This document shows, piece after piece, positions 1-9,910 of a stretch of DNA of 64,000 nucleotides; the first letter of the stretch is position 1; each line of letters opens with the position of its first letter. The notes under the pieces were generated by a model, which was not told the origin of the DNA, searched no databases, and saw nothing but the letters and a program-made list of their open reading frames with translations. A program made the translations under genes and the position numbers. This stretch comes from Erythrobacter sp. (lineage in GTDB: Bacteria > Pseudomonadota > Alphaproteobacteria > Sphingomonadales > Sphingomonadaceae): NCBI GenBank assembly GCA_030148605.1, contig JASBTD010000053.1, positions 62,001 through 126,000 of the forward strand, written 5' to 3'.

Positions 1-622
1 GGCTGGCGAGAAAACCCCGCGCGGCTGGGCGTCTGGCAAAGCCACCCTGTTCGATGGTTATGATGCCAAGGCTGAGGCGATTGCATTGCTCGAAGCGGCA
101 GGCGCGCCGGTCGACAATCTTATGGTGATGCAGGAAGCGGGAGAGCAATTCCATCCCGGCCAATCGGCAACCTTGCGGCTCGGCCCCAAGAATGTGCTCG
201 CGCGATTCGGCATGCTGCACCCAAATACCTGCAAGGCCTTCGATATCGACGGGCCGGTCGCAGCGGTCGAAATATTCCTCGATGCGATCCCTGCGCGCAA
301 AGGTGGGGGCAGCTTTGCCCGCACGCCTTATGCGCCACCCGCTCTGCAAGCGGTGACGCGCGACTTTGCCTTCCTTGTGCCGGTAGATCTTGCGGCAAAC
401 GAGCTGGTTCGAGCGGTCAAGGGTGCGGACAAAGCGAATATCGTCGATGCGCGTGTGTTCGATGTGTTTGCGGGGCAGGGCGTGCCCGAAGGCAAGAAAT
501 CGGTCGCGGTCGAAGTGACGCTGCAACCGCAAGACAAGAGCTACAAGGACGCCGATCTGAAAGCGATTTCGGATGCGATTGTGGCCGCGGCGGCCAAGCA
601 GGGGGCGGAACTGAGGGGATAG
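1..622 (+). CDS. pheT: Phenylalanyl-tRNA synthetase beta subunit, C-terminal part (CDS starts before the window)
   Basis: Open frame to the TAG at 622; C-terminal FDX-ACB-like sequence (LQAVTRDFAFLVP...VFDVFAGQGVPEGKKSVAVEVTLQP). Confidence 0.93.
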   Translation, partial: AGEKTPRGWASGKATLFDGYDAKAEAIALLEAAGAPVDNLMVMQEAGEQFHPGQSATLRLGPKNVLARFGMLHPNTCKAFDIDGPVAAVEIFLDAIPARKGGGSFARTPYAPPALQAVTRDFAFLVPVDLAANELVRAVKGADKANIVDARVFDVFAGQGVPEGKKSVAVEVTLQPQDKSYKDADLKAISDAIVAAAAKQGAELRG

Positions 623-634
623 GTTCTAGACAGC

Positions 635-706
635 CCGTTCGCCCTGAGCTTGTCGAAGGGTCATCCGAACGGGCCGTTCATACTTCGACAGGCTCAGCAC
701 GAACGG
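635..706. repeat. REP-like inverted repeat between pheT and prfC
   Basis: CCGTTCGCCCTGAGCTTGTCGAAG (635-658) and CTTCGACAGGCTCAGCACGAACGG (683-706) are imperfect inverted copies. Confidence 0.8.
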
Positions 707-711
707 CTTTC

Positions 712-2247
712 ATGACATCGAACAGACGCACCTTCGCGATCATCTCGCACCCTGACGCTGGTAAGACCACGCTGACGGAAAAGCTGCTGCTGCAAGGCGG
801 CGCGATCCATCTCGCGGGCGAGGTAAAAGCACGCGGGCAGGCCCGCCGGGCGCGCTCGGACTGGATGAAGATCGAGCAGCAGCGCGGTATCTCGGTCACG
901 TCTTCGGTCATGACTTTCGAGAAGGAATATGACGGTGAAACGATCACCTTCAACCTGCTCGACACGCCGGGTCACGAGGATTTTTCCGAAGACACCTATC
1001 GCACGCTGACCGCGGTCGACAGCGCGATCATGGTGATTGACGCGGCGAAAGGCATCGAGCCGCAAACGCGCAAGCTGTTCGAAGTCTGCCGCTTGCGCAG
1101 CGTGCCGATCATCACTTTCGTCAACAAGGTCGATCGCGAAGGCAGGCCGGTATTCGAATTGCTCGACGAGATTGCGGATATGCTCGCGCTCGATGTGAGC
1201 CCACAGATGTATCCGGTGGGGATGGGCGGGCAATTTGAAGGCATTCTGGATTTTGCCAGCGGCGAAGTGGCGCGGCCTGAAGGCCCGTCAAAGGAATTCC
1301 ACGGCAAGCGCGATGCCGATGTGACGCTACCCGATGAGATCGCGGAGAATGTCGAGCTGGCGCAGATCGGCTATCCCGAGTTCGATCTGGAAGCCTATCG
1401 CAATGGCGACCTGACCCCGGTCTATTTCGGCTCTGCTCTCAAGAATTTCGGCGTTGAGGAACTGATCGATGCGATTGCGAAATACGCGCCTCCGCCGCGC
1501 CCGCAACCCGCAGGGGACGAGCAGATCCCGCCGACGCGCGATGAAGTGACCGGCTTCATCTTCAAGGTTCAGGCCAATATGGACCCCAACCACCGTGACC
1601 GGATTGCGTTCATGCGGCAGGTGTCGGGCACGTTCAAACGCGGGATGAAGCTGACGCCTTCAGGGCTGGGCAAGCCAATCGCAGTGCACTCGCCGATCCT
1701 GTTCTTCGCGCAGGACCGCGAGATTGCCGACACCGCCGAAGCGGGCGACATCATCGGCATTCCCAACCACGGCACTTTGCGTGTGGGCGATACGCTGAGC
1801 GAGAAGAACGCGATCCGCTTTACCGGCCTGCCGAACTTCGCGCCGGAAATCCTGCGCCGCGTCCAGCTGAGGGATCCGACCAAGACCAAGCAGCTGCGCA
1901 AGGCGCTGGATGACCTTTCCGAGGAAGGTGTGATCCAGGTCTTCTATCCCGAACTCGGCGCGCAGCATATTGTCGGCGTGGTGGGCCAGCTGCAGCTGGA
2001 AGTCCTGATTTCGCGGCTTGAAGCGGAATACAAGGTCGAAGCGGGGCTTGAAGCTTCGCCTTTTGCAACGGCACGCTGGGTCAAAGGCCCGGCAGATGCA
2101 GTGAAGCAATTCGAGGATTTCAATCGCGCGAATCTCGCCAAGGATCGCGATGGTGACCTGGTGTTCATGGCCAAGAGCCCGTGGGATGTGAACTATCAGG
2201 CGGAAAAGAACCCCGAGCTGACCTTTTCGGCGACGAAGGAACGGTAG
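712..2247 (+). CDS. prfC: Peptide chain release factor 3 (GTPase)
   Basis: SHPDAGKTTLTEKLLL G1 motif, DTPGHEDFSEDTYRTL, NKVDREGR; 511 aa full length. Confidence 0.95.
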   Translation: MTSNRRTFAIISHPDAGKTTLTEKLLLQGGAIHLAGEVKARGQARRARSDWMKIEQQRGISVTSSVMTFEKEYDGETITFNLLDTPGHEDFSEDTYRTLTAVDSAIMVIDAAKGIEPQTRKLFEVCRLRSVPIITFVNKVDREGRPVFELLDEIADMLALDVSPQMYPVGMGGQFEGILDFASGEVARPEGPSKEFHGKRDADVTLPDEIAENVELAQIGYPEFDLEAYRNGDLTPVYFGSALKNFGVEELIDAIAKYAPPPRPQPAGDEQIPPTRDEVTGFIFKVQANMDPNHRDRIAFMRQVSGTFKRGMKLTPSGLGKPIAVHSPILFFAQDREIADTAEAGDIIGIPNHGTLRVGDTLSEKNAIRFTGLPNFAPEILRRVQLRDPTKTKQLRKALDDLSEEGVIQVFYPELGAQHIVGVVGQLQLEVLISRLEAEYKVEAGLEASPFATARWVKGPADAVKQFEDFNRANLAKDRDGDLVFMAKSPWDVNYQAEKNPELTFSATKER

Positions 2248-2284
2248 GCTTGCAGCGCCTGCAGCTTCGCGGCATGGATGCGGC

Positions 2285-3154
2285 ATGAACGGCTCAGGAC
2301 CTACTTCACAAACCTTCATCTCGCAGCGGCTGCGGCTGAACTACGAAGATTGGGGCAATCAGGACAAGCCGCCGCTGGTGCTGGTCCATGGCGGGCGCGA
2401 TCATGCGCGCAGCTGGGATTGGACGGCGCAGGCGCTGCGCGAAGACTATCATGTCGTCGCGATGGATCACCGCGGCCATGGCGACAGCGACTGGGTTTCT
2501 GACGGCAACTACCGTGCGAACGACATGGTCTATGACCTGGCGCAGTTGATCCATCAGCTGGGACGCGGCCCCGTCACCATCGTCAGCCATTCGATGGGCG
2601 GCAATGTCGCGCTGCGCTATGCCGGCGTGTTCCCCGATATGGTGAAGAAGATCGTTGCGATCGAAGGGCTGGGCCCTTCGCCTGAGCGGCAAGCGGAAAT
2701 GCGCAGCACGCCCTATCCGGAACGATTTGCAGAGTGGATCGGCAAGAAGCGTGCCGCATCTGGCCGCCTGCCGCGCAAATATGAAAGCATCGAAGCCGCC
2801 TTTGCGCGGATGATCGAGGAAAACAGCTACCTTACCGAAGCGCAGGCACGCCACCTTACGATCCATGGGGTGAACCGCAATGAAGACGGCACCTTTAGCT
2901 GGAAATTCGACCCGCACCTCAATGTCTGGGGTGTCGAGGATATTGCAGATGAATTCCTGCAGCAGATCTGGGGAGCGATCACAGCGCCGACGCTGCTGCT
3001 TTATGGCGCTGACAGCTGGGCTTCAAACCCGGCGAAGGATGGGCGCATCAAGTATTTCAACAATGCCGAAGTGATCGAATTCGAGAAGGCGGGGCACTGG
3101 CTCCACCATGACCAGTTTGACCGCTTCATCGCGACCTTGCGCGATTTCCTCTGA
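2285..3154 (+). CDS. Alpha/beta hydrolase
   Basis: LVLVHGGRDHARSWDW, SHSMGGNVALRYA nucleophile elbow, C-terminal GHW. Confidence 0.88.
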   Translation: MNGSGPTSQTFISQRLRLNYEDWGNQDKPPLVLVHGGRDHARSWDWTAQALREDYHVVAMDHRGHGDSDWVSDGNYRANDMVYDLAQLIHQLGRGPVTIVSHSMGGNVALRYAGVFPDMVKKIVAIEGLGPSPERQAEMRSTPYPERFAEWIGKKRAASGRLPRKYESIEAAFARMIEENSYLTEAQARHLTIHGVNRNEDGTFSWKFDPHLNVWGVEDIADEFLQQIWGAITAPTLLLYGADSWASNPAKDGRIKYFNNAEVIEFEKAGHWLHHDQFDRFIATLRDFL

Positions 3155-3173
3155 TTGAACAGGACAGCTTACT

Positions 3174-3731
3174 ATGGCCGATTTTTCCGATGAGCTGAGC
3201 GAGAAGCATATCGAGATGATCGGCAAGCAGCCGGTCTTTTTTGTCGCGACCGCGGCCGAAGGCGCGCGGATCAATCTCAGTCCTAAAGGCTATGATGCCT
3301 TTCGGGTGCTCACGCCCAAGCGTGTCGCCTATTTGGACTTGGGCGGCTCAGGCAATGAGACGCATGCGCATCTCGCGGCTGATGGCCGGATCACCATCAT
3401 GTTCTGCAATTTCCAGCAGCCGGCAAACATCCTGCGCATTTACGGGCGGGGCCATGCTGTGCTGCCGCAAGATGCTGAGTGGGAAGCGTTCGCGCCGCAT
3501 TTCACATTGCTGCCCGGCACTAGGCAGATCTTCGTGATTGAAGTGGAAAGCGTGCAGACCAGTTGTGGCTGGGGCGTGCCCTTCATGGAGTATCAGGAAG
3601 AACGGCAGACGCTGAAGAAGTCGCACGCCCAGTCTAACCCAGACGAATGGGCGGCGAAACATGCGCTGCGCATCTCCAGCATCGACGGGCTGCCGACCCG
3701 CGCGACGGATCGTTACATCGCAGGCGAATAA
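3174..3731 (+). CDS. Pyridoxamine 5'-phosphate oxidase family (FMN-binding) protein
   Basis: FFVATAAEGARINLSPKGYDAFRVL...VAYLDLGGSGNETHAHL. Confidence 0.85.
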   Translation: MADFSDELSEKHIEMIGKQPVFFVATAAEGARINLSPKGYDAFRVLTPKRVAYLDLGGSGNETHAHLAADGRITIMFCNFQQPANILRIYGRGHAVLPQDAEWEAFAPHFTLLPGTRQIFVIEVESVQTSCGWGVPFMEYQEERQTLKKSHAQSNPDEWAAKHALRISSIDGLPTRATDRYIAGE

Positions 3732-3745
3732 GGCAACGCGCTCAA

Positions 3746-4444
3746 GTGCAGCTCAAGTTCGCCAGCTACAACATCCATAAAGCGGTCGGCTTTGATGGCC
3801 GCCGCGATCCCGATCGGATCATCACAGTCTTGCGCGAGGTCGATGCCGATATCATTGCGCTGCAGGAAGCGGATCGGCGTTTCGGACAGCGTGCGGGCGT
3901 GCTTCCGCGGGCGCTTCTGGATGACACGAAATGGCGCCCCTTGCCGGTCGCCAAGCGAAGACAAAGCCTGGGCTGGCACGGCAACGCCTTGCTCGTGCGC
4001 AGGGATATCGATTGCTTGCTCGCAGAGCCGCTTGACCTGCCTACGCTTGAGCCGCGCGGCGCAGTGATGGCGGAGTTGTCGCTCAATGGCCAATCCTTGC
4101 GCGTGCTTGGTGCGCATCTGGACATTTCCGGGCTGCGTCGTCGTGACCAGGTAAAGGCGATCATCTCGCACTGCGCACGTCGCCAGCGCATGCCGACGGT
4201 GATCATGGGGGATTTCAACCAATGGGGTCGGCTGACAGGTGCGATGCGGGCCTTCGGACTGGGCTGGCAACAGATCACACCGGGCCCAAGCTATCCGGCG
4301 CGGCGACCAGTCGCACCGCTCGATCGCATTATCGCCACCCCCGATTGGGATTATCTCGACAGTGCGGTTCACCACAGCGTGAAAGCGGCGAGTTCATCCG
4401 ATCACCTACCGATCTGGACAAGCCTGAAACTGCCTAAAAAATAG
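3746..4444 (+). CDS. Endonuclease/exonuclease/phosphatase family protein
   Basis: FASYNIHKAVGFDGRRDPDRI, IALQEADRRFG, MGDFNQW, SSDHLPIW. GTG start at 3746 preferred over the longer frame opening at 3647. Confidence 0.88.
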   Translation: MQLKFASYNIHKAVGFDGRRDPDRIITVLREVDADIIALQEADRRFGQRAGVLPRALLDDTKWRPLPVAKRRQSLGWHGNALLVRRDIDCLLAEPLDLPTLEPRGAVMAELSLNGQSLRVLGAHLDISGLRRRDQVKAIISHCARRQRMPTVIMGDFNQWGRLTGAMRAFGLGWQQITPGPSYPARRPVAPLDRIIATPDWDYLDSAVHHSVKAASSSDHLPIWTSLKLPKK

Positions 4445-4516
4445 ACTGCCGCACAAAATTTAATCAACCATTCACTTTTTAGGCACGCTCCATAGCGTCT
4501 AAATAGCCCGTAAACG

Positions 4517-4529
4517 GCACAATCCGTGC
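4517..4529 (+). promoter_or_regulatory. Candidate NtrC-type enhancer site (GCAC-N5-GTGC)
   Basis: GCACAATCCGTGC, dyad with the NtrC half-site pattern, just upstream of a -24/-12 promoter. Confidence 0.6.
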
Positions 4530-4540
4530 TCTTGCGGAAT

Positions 4541-4557
4541 CTGGCACGCCTCTTGCT
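4541..4557 (+). promoter_or_regulatory. Sigma-54 (-24/-12) promoter of glnK-amtB
   Basis: CTGGCACGCCTCTTGCT matches YTGGCACGrNNNTTGCW; GG/GC spacing correct; about 50 bp upstream of the P-II start. Confidence 0.88.
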
Positions 4558-4603
4558 GCACATGCGAAGCCGGGAAGAATCCGGTGAGCAGTAGGGGGCA
4601 AAG

Positions 4604-4942
4604 ATGAAGTTCATCATCGCCGTAATTAAACCGTTTAAGCTCGATGAAGTCCGCGAAGCGCTGGGCGGCATCGGGGTCGCAGGCATGACTGTGTCCGAAG
4701 TCAAGGGCTTCGGCAGGCAGAAGGGCCAAACCGAAATCTATCGTGGTGCAGAATATTCGACCAACATGCTTCCCAAGGTGAAGCTGGAGATTGCAGCGGC
4801 TGACGACATCGCCGCGCAAGTGGTCGAAACGATTCAGCAAACCGCCAGCACGGACGCCATCGGCGATGGCAAGATCTTCGTGCTCGATCTGGCTTCCGCC
4901 ACGCGCATTCGCACCGGTGAAACCGGCGATACGGCGCTCTAA
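4604..4942 (+). CDS. glnK: P-II family nitrogen regulatory protein
   Basis: MKFIIAVIKPFKLDEVREAL, T-loop GRQKGQTEIYRGAEY, C-terminal TRIRTGETGDTAL; next to amtB. Confidence 0.95.
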   Translation: MKFIIAVIKPFKLDEVREALGGIGVAGMTVSEVKGFGRQKGQTEIYRGAEYSTNMLPKVKLEIAAADDIAAQVVETIQQTASTDAIGDGKIFVLDLASATRIRTGETGDTAL

Positions 4943-4944
4943 TC

Positions 4945-6285
4945 ATGATGGGGAACTCAACAATGATCCGCAAAGCAATTAGCGGTGCAGCGGCGCTAGG
5001 CGCCACGCTATTCGTATCAACGGCGGCTCTCGCGCAAGAGGCGGCCGAAGCTGCGCCTGCCGTGCCGACGGCCGGGAACAACGCCTGGATGATGACATCG
5101 ACCTTGCTGGTCCTGCTCATGATCCTGCCGGGCCTCGCCCTTTTCTATGGCGGCCTGACCCGCTCCAAGAACATGCTTTCAACCATGACGCAGGTGGGTG
5201 CGACCGCTTGTCTCGCGATGCTGGTATGGGTGATGTGGGGTTACTCGACAGCCTTCGGCCCGGAAGGCAATGCCTTCTTCAGCTGGGGTAATCTGTTCCT
5301 TACCGCAAGCACATATGAAAGCACCGCTGCGACCTTCACTGACGAAGTGATCAGCGAATTTGTCTTTATCAGCTTCCAGATGACCTTCGCCGCGATCACG
5401 GCGGCGCTGATCCTGGGTGCGACTGCAGAGCGCATGAAGTTCTCCGCAGTCATGCTGTTTGTGCCGATCTGGCTGACCTTGGTCTATTTCCCGATCGCGC
5501 ACATGGTGTGGGCAGGTGGCGGCTACTTGTTCGAGAAAGGCGCTCTGGACTTTGCTGGCGGCACGGTTGTGCACATCAACGCCGGTGTCTCTGGCCTGGT
5601 CCTCGCATATCTGCTCGGCAAGCGCCGCGGCTATCCGGCAGAACCGATGCCGCCGCACTCGATGACTCTCACGCTGGTGGGCGCAGGCCTGCTGTGGGTT
5701 GGCTGGTTCGGCTTTAACGCAGGCTCTGCGCTTGAAGCTGATGCCTTTGCCGGCCTGGCCATGCTCAACACCTTCGTGGCAACCGCTGCTGGCGCGCTGA
5801 CCTGGATGGTTGTCGAGCGGCTTGCTGGCCACAAGGGTTCAGCCCTGGGCTTTGCGTCGGGCATTATCGCTGGCTTGGTTGCAGTAACGCCTGCTGCCGG
5901 TAACAGCGGCCCATTCGGCGCAATCCTGCTCGGCATCGCCTCGTCGCTGGTGTGCTACTTCTTCGTCGCCAAGGTCAAAGCCAAGTTCGGCTATGACGAC
6001 AGCCTCGACGCATTCGGCATCCACGGCATCGGCGGCATCGTTGGCGCAATCGGTACCGCGGTGGTCTACCAGCCGTTCCTTGGCGGCCCGGGCGATGGCT
6101 CGACCGGCCTGGGTGCGCAGCTCTGGATCCAGACGCATGGCGTGCTGACCACGATCGTTTGGGCGACCGTTGGCACTCTTATCGCGGCTTACGTCGTCAA
6201 GCTCATCATCGGCCTGCGTGTCGACGAAGAGACCGAAGTCGACGGGCTCGACATCTCCGAACACGGAGAGCGCGCCTACAACTAA
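4945..6285 (+). CDS. amtB: Ammonium transporter
   Basis: Signal peptide then MPGLALFYGGLTRSKN..., GGTVVHINAGVSGLVLA, DAFGIHGIGGIVGAIGT. Confidence 0.95.
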   Translation: MMGNSTMIRKAISGAAALGATLFVSTAALAQEAAEAAPAVPTAGNNAWMMTSTLLVLLMILPGLALFYGGLTRSKNMLSTMTQVGATACLAMLVWVMWGYSTAFGPEGNAFFSWGNLFLTASTYESTAATFTDEVISEFVFISFQMTFAAITAALILGATAERMKFSAVMLFVPIWLTLVYFPIAHMVWAGGGYLFEKGALDFAGGTVVHINAGVSGLVLAYLLGKRRGYPAEPMPPHSMTLTLVGAGLLWVGWFGFNAGSALEADAFAGLAMLNTFVATAAGALTWMVVERLAGHKGSALGFASGIIAGLVAVTPAAGNSGPFGAILLGIASSLVCYFFVAKVKAKFGYDDSLDAFGIHGIGGIVGAIGTAVVYQPFLGGPGDGSTGLGAQLWIQTHGVLTTIVWATVGTLIAAYVVKLIIGLRVDEETEVDGLDISEHGERAYN

Positions 6286-6372
6286 CACCCGGTTTGGCGG
6301 GGCGAGGAAACTCTCTCCTCTCCCTCCTCCCCCGCCTCACCTCGTTCCTCCTGCGAACGAACAAACTTCTGA

Positions 6373-6404
6373 GGGCCGGAGCCAGCCGCTCCGGCCCCTT
6401 TTTT
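6373..6404 (+). terminator. Rho-independent terminator after amtB
   Basis: GGGCCGGAGC-cagcc-GCTCCGGCCC followed by a T tract. Confidence 0.93.
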
Positions 6405-6407
6405 ATG

Positions 6408-6425
6408 TGTGACATCTGAGTCACA
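6408..6425. promoter_or_regulatory. Perfect 18-bp dyad TGTGAC-N6-GTCACA upstream of the TonB-dependent receptor
   Basis: TGTGACATCTGAGTCACA; arms are exact reverse complements. Confidence 0.5.
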
Positions 6426-6525
6426 GTAAAATGTCGTCGAACGCGAGCATATGACAATAAACTTGCGCGAGGCCTGCCTGTTGCAACATCTCCCATGTCA
6501 GTTCTCAAAAATGGGAGAAAATGTA

Positions 6526-9258
6526 ATGACAGCCCAAAATTCCATTCGGTTCGCTTATCGTTCTGCGCTGCTATGCGGAGCCGCGGCAATGACGGCAGCA
6601 ACACCCGCATTCGCACAGGACGCCGGCTCTCCCGAGGTAGATGCCCCCGCGATCATCGTGACCGGCACCCGCCAGTCTGATCGCTCTGCGGCAGACACTG
6701 TTGCACCGGTCGACATCGTTTCGGGTGCAGAGCTTACCAACCAGGCGGACAATGACATCGGCAACTTGCTGCGTGTTTCCGTCCCCTCATTCAACGTGAA
6801 CACCCAGCCGATCTCGGACGCGGCTACATTGGTTCGCCCGGCTAACCTGCGCGGCCTTTCTCCTGACAACACGCTGGTCCTCGTCAACGGCAAGCGTATG
6901 CACCGCGCGTCTGTGATTGCCTTCCTTGGCGGCGGTATTTCAGACGGTTCGCAAGGTCCGGACGTTTCAACCATTCCGTCGATCGCCATCAAGCAACTTG
7001 AAGTGCTGCGCGATGGCGCGTCTTCGCAATATGGTTCTGACGCGATCGCAGGCGTTCTGAACTTCATCATAAAGGATGATGCCGAAGGCGGCTCGATCTC
7101 CGGCAAATGGGGCTCGACCTATGAAGGTGATGGCGACAATTACCAGATCGCTGCCAACATTGGCTTGCCGATGGGCGATATGGGTTTCCTCAACCTGAGC
7201 GCTGAATATCAGGAATCGGATGCAACCAGCCGTTCGGTGCAGCGTGATGACGCGGCGGCCCTGATCGCTGCAGGCAACACTGCCGTAGCAGATCCAGCGC
7301 AGATCTGGGGCCAGCCCAACGTCAATGACGATATCAAGCTGTTTGCCAACTTCGGCCTGGATCTGTCCGACAATATCTCGTTCTACGCTTTCGGTAACTA
7401 TGCCGAGCGCAATGTGGATGGCGGTTTCTTCTTCCGCAACCCGACCAACCGCGGCGGCGTGTATGCTGGGCCGTTTGTTGATCCGACAACCGGTCAGCCA
7501 TTGGCAGAAGCAGATGGCGGCGTGGCTTCAGTTCTGGTTGGCGATCTCTCGATTGATACCGCTGGCGACTGCCCGGCAGGCATTCCGCTCACCGGCACCG
7601 ATGGCCTGATCCCTGATCCAACCGTGCTTGCATCGGTCACCGCTGATGCAAACTGCTTCAGCTTTGTCGAGTTGTTCCCCGGCGGTTTCACCCCGCGTTT
7701 CGGCGGCGATCTTCAGGATTATTCATTCGCTGCGGGCCTTCGCGGCCAGCTGCTTGACGCGATCGATTTCGACCTGAGCTATCGCTACGGCAAGAACGAA
7801 GTCGACTTCTTCATCCGCAACACGATCAACGCTTCGCTTGGGCCCAATACGCCAACCGAATTCAATCCGGGCGGCTACGCGCAAGAAGAGAATGTGTTCA
7901 ATCTCGATCTGGGCTACGAGCTGCAACTCGGCGAAGCGACGGTCTATATCGCGGCTGGCGGTGAATATCGTGACGAGAAATTCACTATCACAGCCGGTGA
8001 TCCCGCAAGCTTCGCGCTCGGCCCGCTTGCCACGCCATCTGCTGTATTCCCGACCGGCCAAGGCTTCTCTTCAAGTTCGAACGGCTTCGGCGGTTTCGGC
8101 AACAATGCGGCAGGTTCGAGCAAGGAAGACAACAAGGCTGCCTATCTCGATATCGAAGCTGACTTGACGCAAGCCCTGACCGTGCAAGCGGCGGTTCGCC
8201 ACGAAGACACCAAGTCTTTTGGCAGCACCACGACGTGGAAACTGGGGGCGCTCTACAAGGTGTCCGATGCATTCCGCGTTCGCGGTACCTACTCGACCGG
8301 TTTCCACGCACCGACCGCTGGCCAGGCCAATGTGATCAACGTGACCACGCAGTTCTCGAACGGGCAGCTGCAGGATGAAGGTACCTTCCCGCTGTTCAGC
8401 CCGGCTGGCCTGATCGTGTCTGACTTTATCGAAGATACGACCAACCTTGGCCGCCCGACTCTCGGGCCTGAAGAGTCTGACAGCTTTACCTTGGGCATCG
8501 CTGGCGATTTCGGTGACATCACCTTCACGCTGGACTATTTCAACATCAAGCTGGAAGATCGTATCTCGCGTTCTTCGACGATCGATTTCACAGCTGCACT
8601 ATGTTACTTCGGTAACCGCGAGGGTGCTTTCACCTGTGATTTCAACAAACCGTTCGGAACAACGTCGGAATTGCTGGCTCTTCTGGGCACAGCCGGAACG
8701 ATCGACCGGAATGACTTCACCGGCTTTGAAGACCTGACCTCATTCGCCTTCTTCAACAATGCGTTTGACACCCGTACTCAAGGTCTCGACTTTGTGGCCA
8801 ACGGGCGTTTCTTCCTGACGGAAGGCGGCACGACACGCGCAACCTTGGCGATCAACTACACCAAGACTGACGTGAAGAATGCCGATCAGACCATCTCCGA
8901 TACGCGTATCCGCCAGCTTGAAGAGAACCTTCCGAACTGGAAGGGCTTCCTCAACCTGACGCATGAGCAGGGCCGTTTCCGTGGCCTGCTGCGTGCCAAC
9001 TACTATGGCAGCTTCTGGGAAGCACACCTGGACGATGGTACTCTGCCGATCAATGCCAAGTCACGTGTCACCTTCGATGCCGAACTTGGCTATGAAGTGA
9101 TAGACGGTCTGGAGATCGCTGCTGGCGCTCAGAACCTGTTCGACACCTATCCGACCCGCAACCCCTGGGCCGGCGTTGCTGGCGCGGAATATGCCGTTAC
9201 TTCGCCGTTTGGCTTCAACGGCGGCAGCTACTACCTGCGGGCACGTTTCCAGTTCTAA
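6526..9258 (+). CDS. TonB-dependent receptor
   Basis: Signal peptide (…AAAMTAATPAFAQ), IIVTGTRQSDRSAADTVAPVDIVSG TonB box/plug, VLRDGASSQYGSDAIAGVLNFI, C-terminal YYLRARFQF. Confidence 0.93.
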   Translation: MTAQNSIRFAYRSALLCGAAAMTAATPAFAQDAGSPEVDAPAIIVTGTRQSDRSAADTVAPVDIVSGAELTNQADNDIGNLLRVSVPSFNVNTQPISDAATLVRPANLRGLSPDNTLVLVNGKRMHRASVIAFLGGGISDGSQGPDVSTIPSIAIKQLEVLRDGASSQYGSDAIAGVLNFIIKDDAEGGSISGKWGSTYEGDGDNYQIAANIGLPMGDMGFLNLSAEYQESDATSRSVQRDDAAALIAAGNTAVADPAQIWGQPNVNDDIKLFANFGLDLSDNISFYAFGNYAERNVDGGFFFRNPTNRGGVYAGPFVDPTTGQPLAEADGGVASVLVGDLSIDTAGDCPAGIPLTGTDGLIPDPTVLASVTADANCFSFVELFPGGFTPRFGGDLQDYSFAAGLRGQLLDAIDFDLSYRYGKNEVDFFIRNTINASLGPNTPTEFNPGGYAQEENVFNLDLGYELQLGEATVYIAAGGEYRDEKFTITAGDPASFALGPLATPSAVFPTGQGFSSSSNGFGGFGNNAAGSSKEDNKAAYLDIEADLTQALTVQAAVRHEDTKSFGSTTTWKLGALYKVSDAFRVRGTYSTGFHAPTAGQANVINVTTQFSNGQLQDEGTFPLFSPAGLIVSDFIEDTTNLGRPTLGPEESDSFTLGIAGDFGDITFTLDYFNIKLEDRISRSSTIDFTAALCYFGNREGAFTCDFNKPFGTTSELLALLGTAGTIDRNDFTGFEDLTSFAFFNNAFDTRTQGLDFVANGRFFLTEGGTTRATLAINYTKTDVKNADQTISDTRIRQLEENLPNWKGFLNLTHEQGRFRGLLRANYYGSFWEAHLDDGTLPINAKSRVTFDAELGYEVIDGLEIAAGAQNLFDTYPTRNPWAGVAGAEYAVTSPFGFNGGSYYLRARFQF

Positions 9259-9283
9259 TAGCTGGCAACACAGTCTAATCAGC

Positions 9284-9317
9284 ACGGGGCGGCCGCAAGG
9301 TCGCCCCGTTCTTGTTT
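9284..9317 (+). terminator. Rho-independent terminator after the TonB-dependent receptor
   Basis: ACGGGGCG-N10-CGCCCCGT followed by TCTTGTTT. Confidence 0.8.
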
Positions 9318-9331
9318 GGGGAGTTGGCTTT

Positions 9332-9859
9332 ATGATCTCGATCCGTCTGGCAGTGCCTGACGATGCAGGTGCTATTGCGCAGCTGATGGAACTTGCGATT
9401 GCCGAACTTCAGAAGGGCTTCCTTACGCCGGAGCAGATCGAATCCTCGCGCGCCGGGATGGGTCTCGATCTTCAGTTGATCGATGACGGAACCTATTTCT
9501 GCGTCGAGGAAGATGGCGCATTGGTCGGCTGCGGCGGATGGTCACGTCGCGCCACGCTTTATGGCGGAAATCACTCGGCGGGGCGCGATCCCAGGCTGCT
9601 GGATCCGGCAAGTGAACGGGCGCGGATCAGAGCGATGTACACGCACCCCGGGCATACAAGGAAAGGAATCGGTCGGCTGATCCTCGACACCGCTGAAAAT
9701 GCTGCGCGAGCAGAAGGTTTCAAGGCGATCGAGATGGCAGCCACGATGTCCGGCAAGCCACTGTATACCGCCTGCGGCTACAGAATCGAAAGCGAATGGT
9801 TTGACGAGAACGGCGCTGTGCCGGTACCGCTTGCAACAATGTGGAAGCCCTTGGACTAG
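9332..9859 (+). CDS. GNAT family N-acetyltransferase
   Basis: IRAMYTHPGHTRKGIGRLILDTAENAARAEGF acetyl-CoA-binding motif; ATG at 9332 preferred over the ORF start at 9176, which lies inside the upstream gene. Confidence 0.9.
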   Translation: MISIRLAVPDDAGAIAQLMELAIAELQKGFLTPEQIESSRAGMGLDLQLIDDGTYFCVEEDGALVGCGGWSRRATLYGGNHSAGRDPRLLDPASERARIRAMYTHPGHTRKGIGRLILDTAENAARAEGFKAIEMAATMSGKPLYTACGYRIESEWFDENGAVPVPLATMWKPLD

Positions 9860-9910
9860 GCGGTCGCAGTCTTCACGAATTCTGCGCAGCGATCATCGAT
9901 CATGATGCCG
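9857..9910 (-). pseudogene. C-terminal relic of a GMC oxidoreductase
   Basis: Reverse strand reads GGIMIDDRCAEFVKTATA*, matching the SIMIGERCAEFVKAAT* end of the intact gene 9978-11561. Confidence 0.7.
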
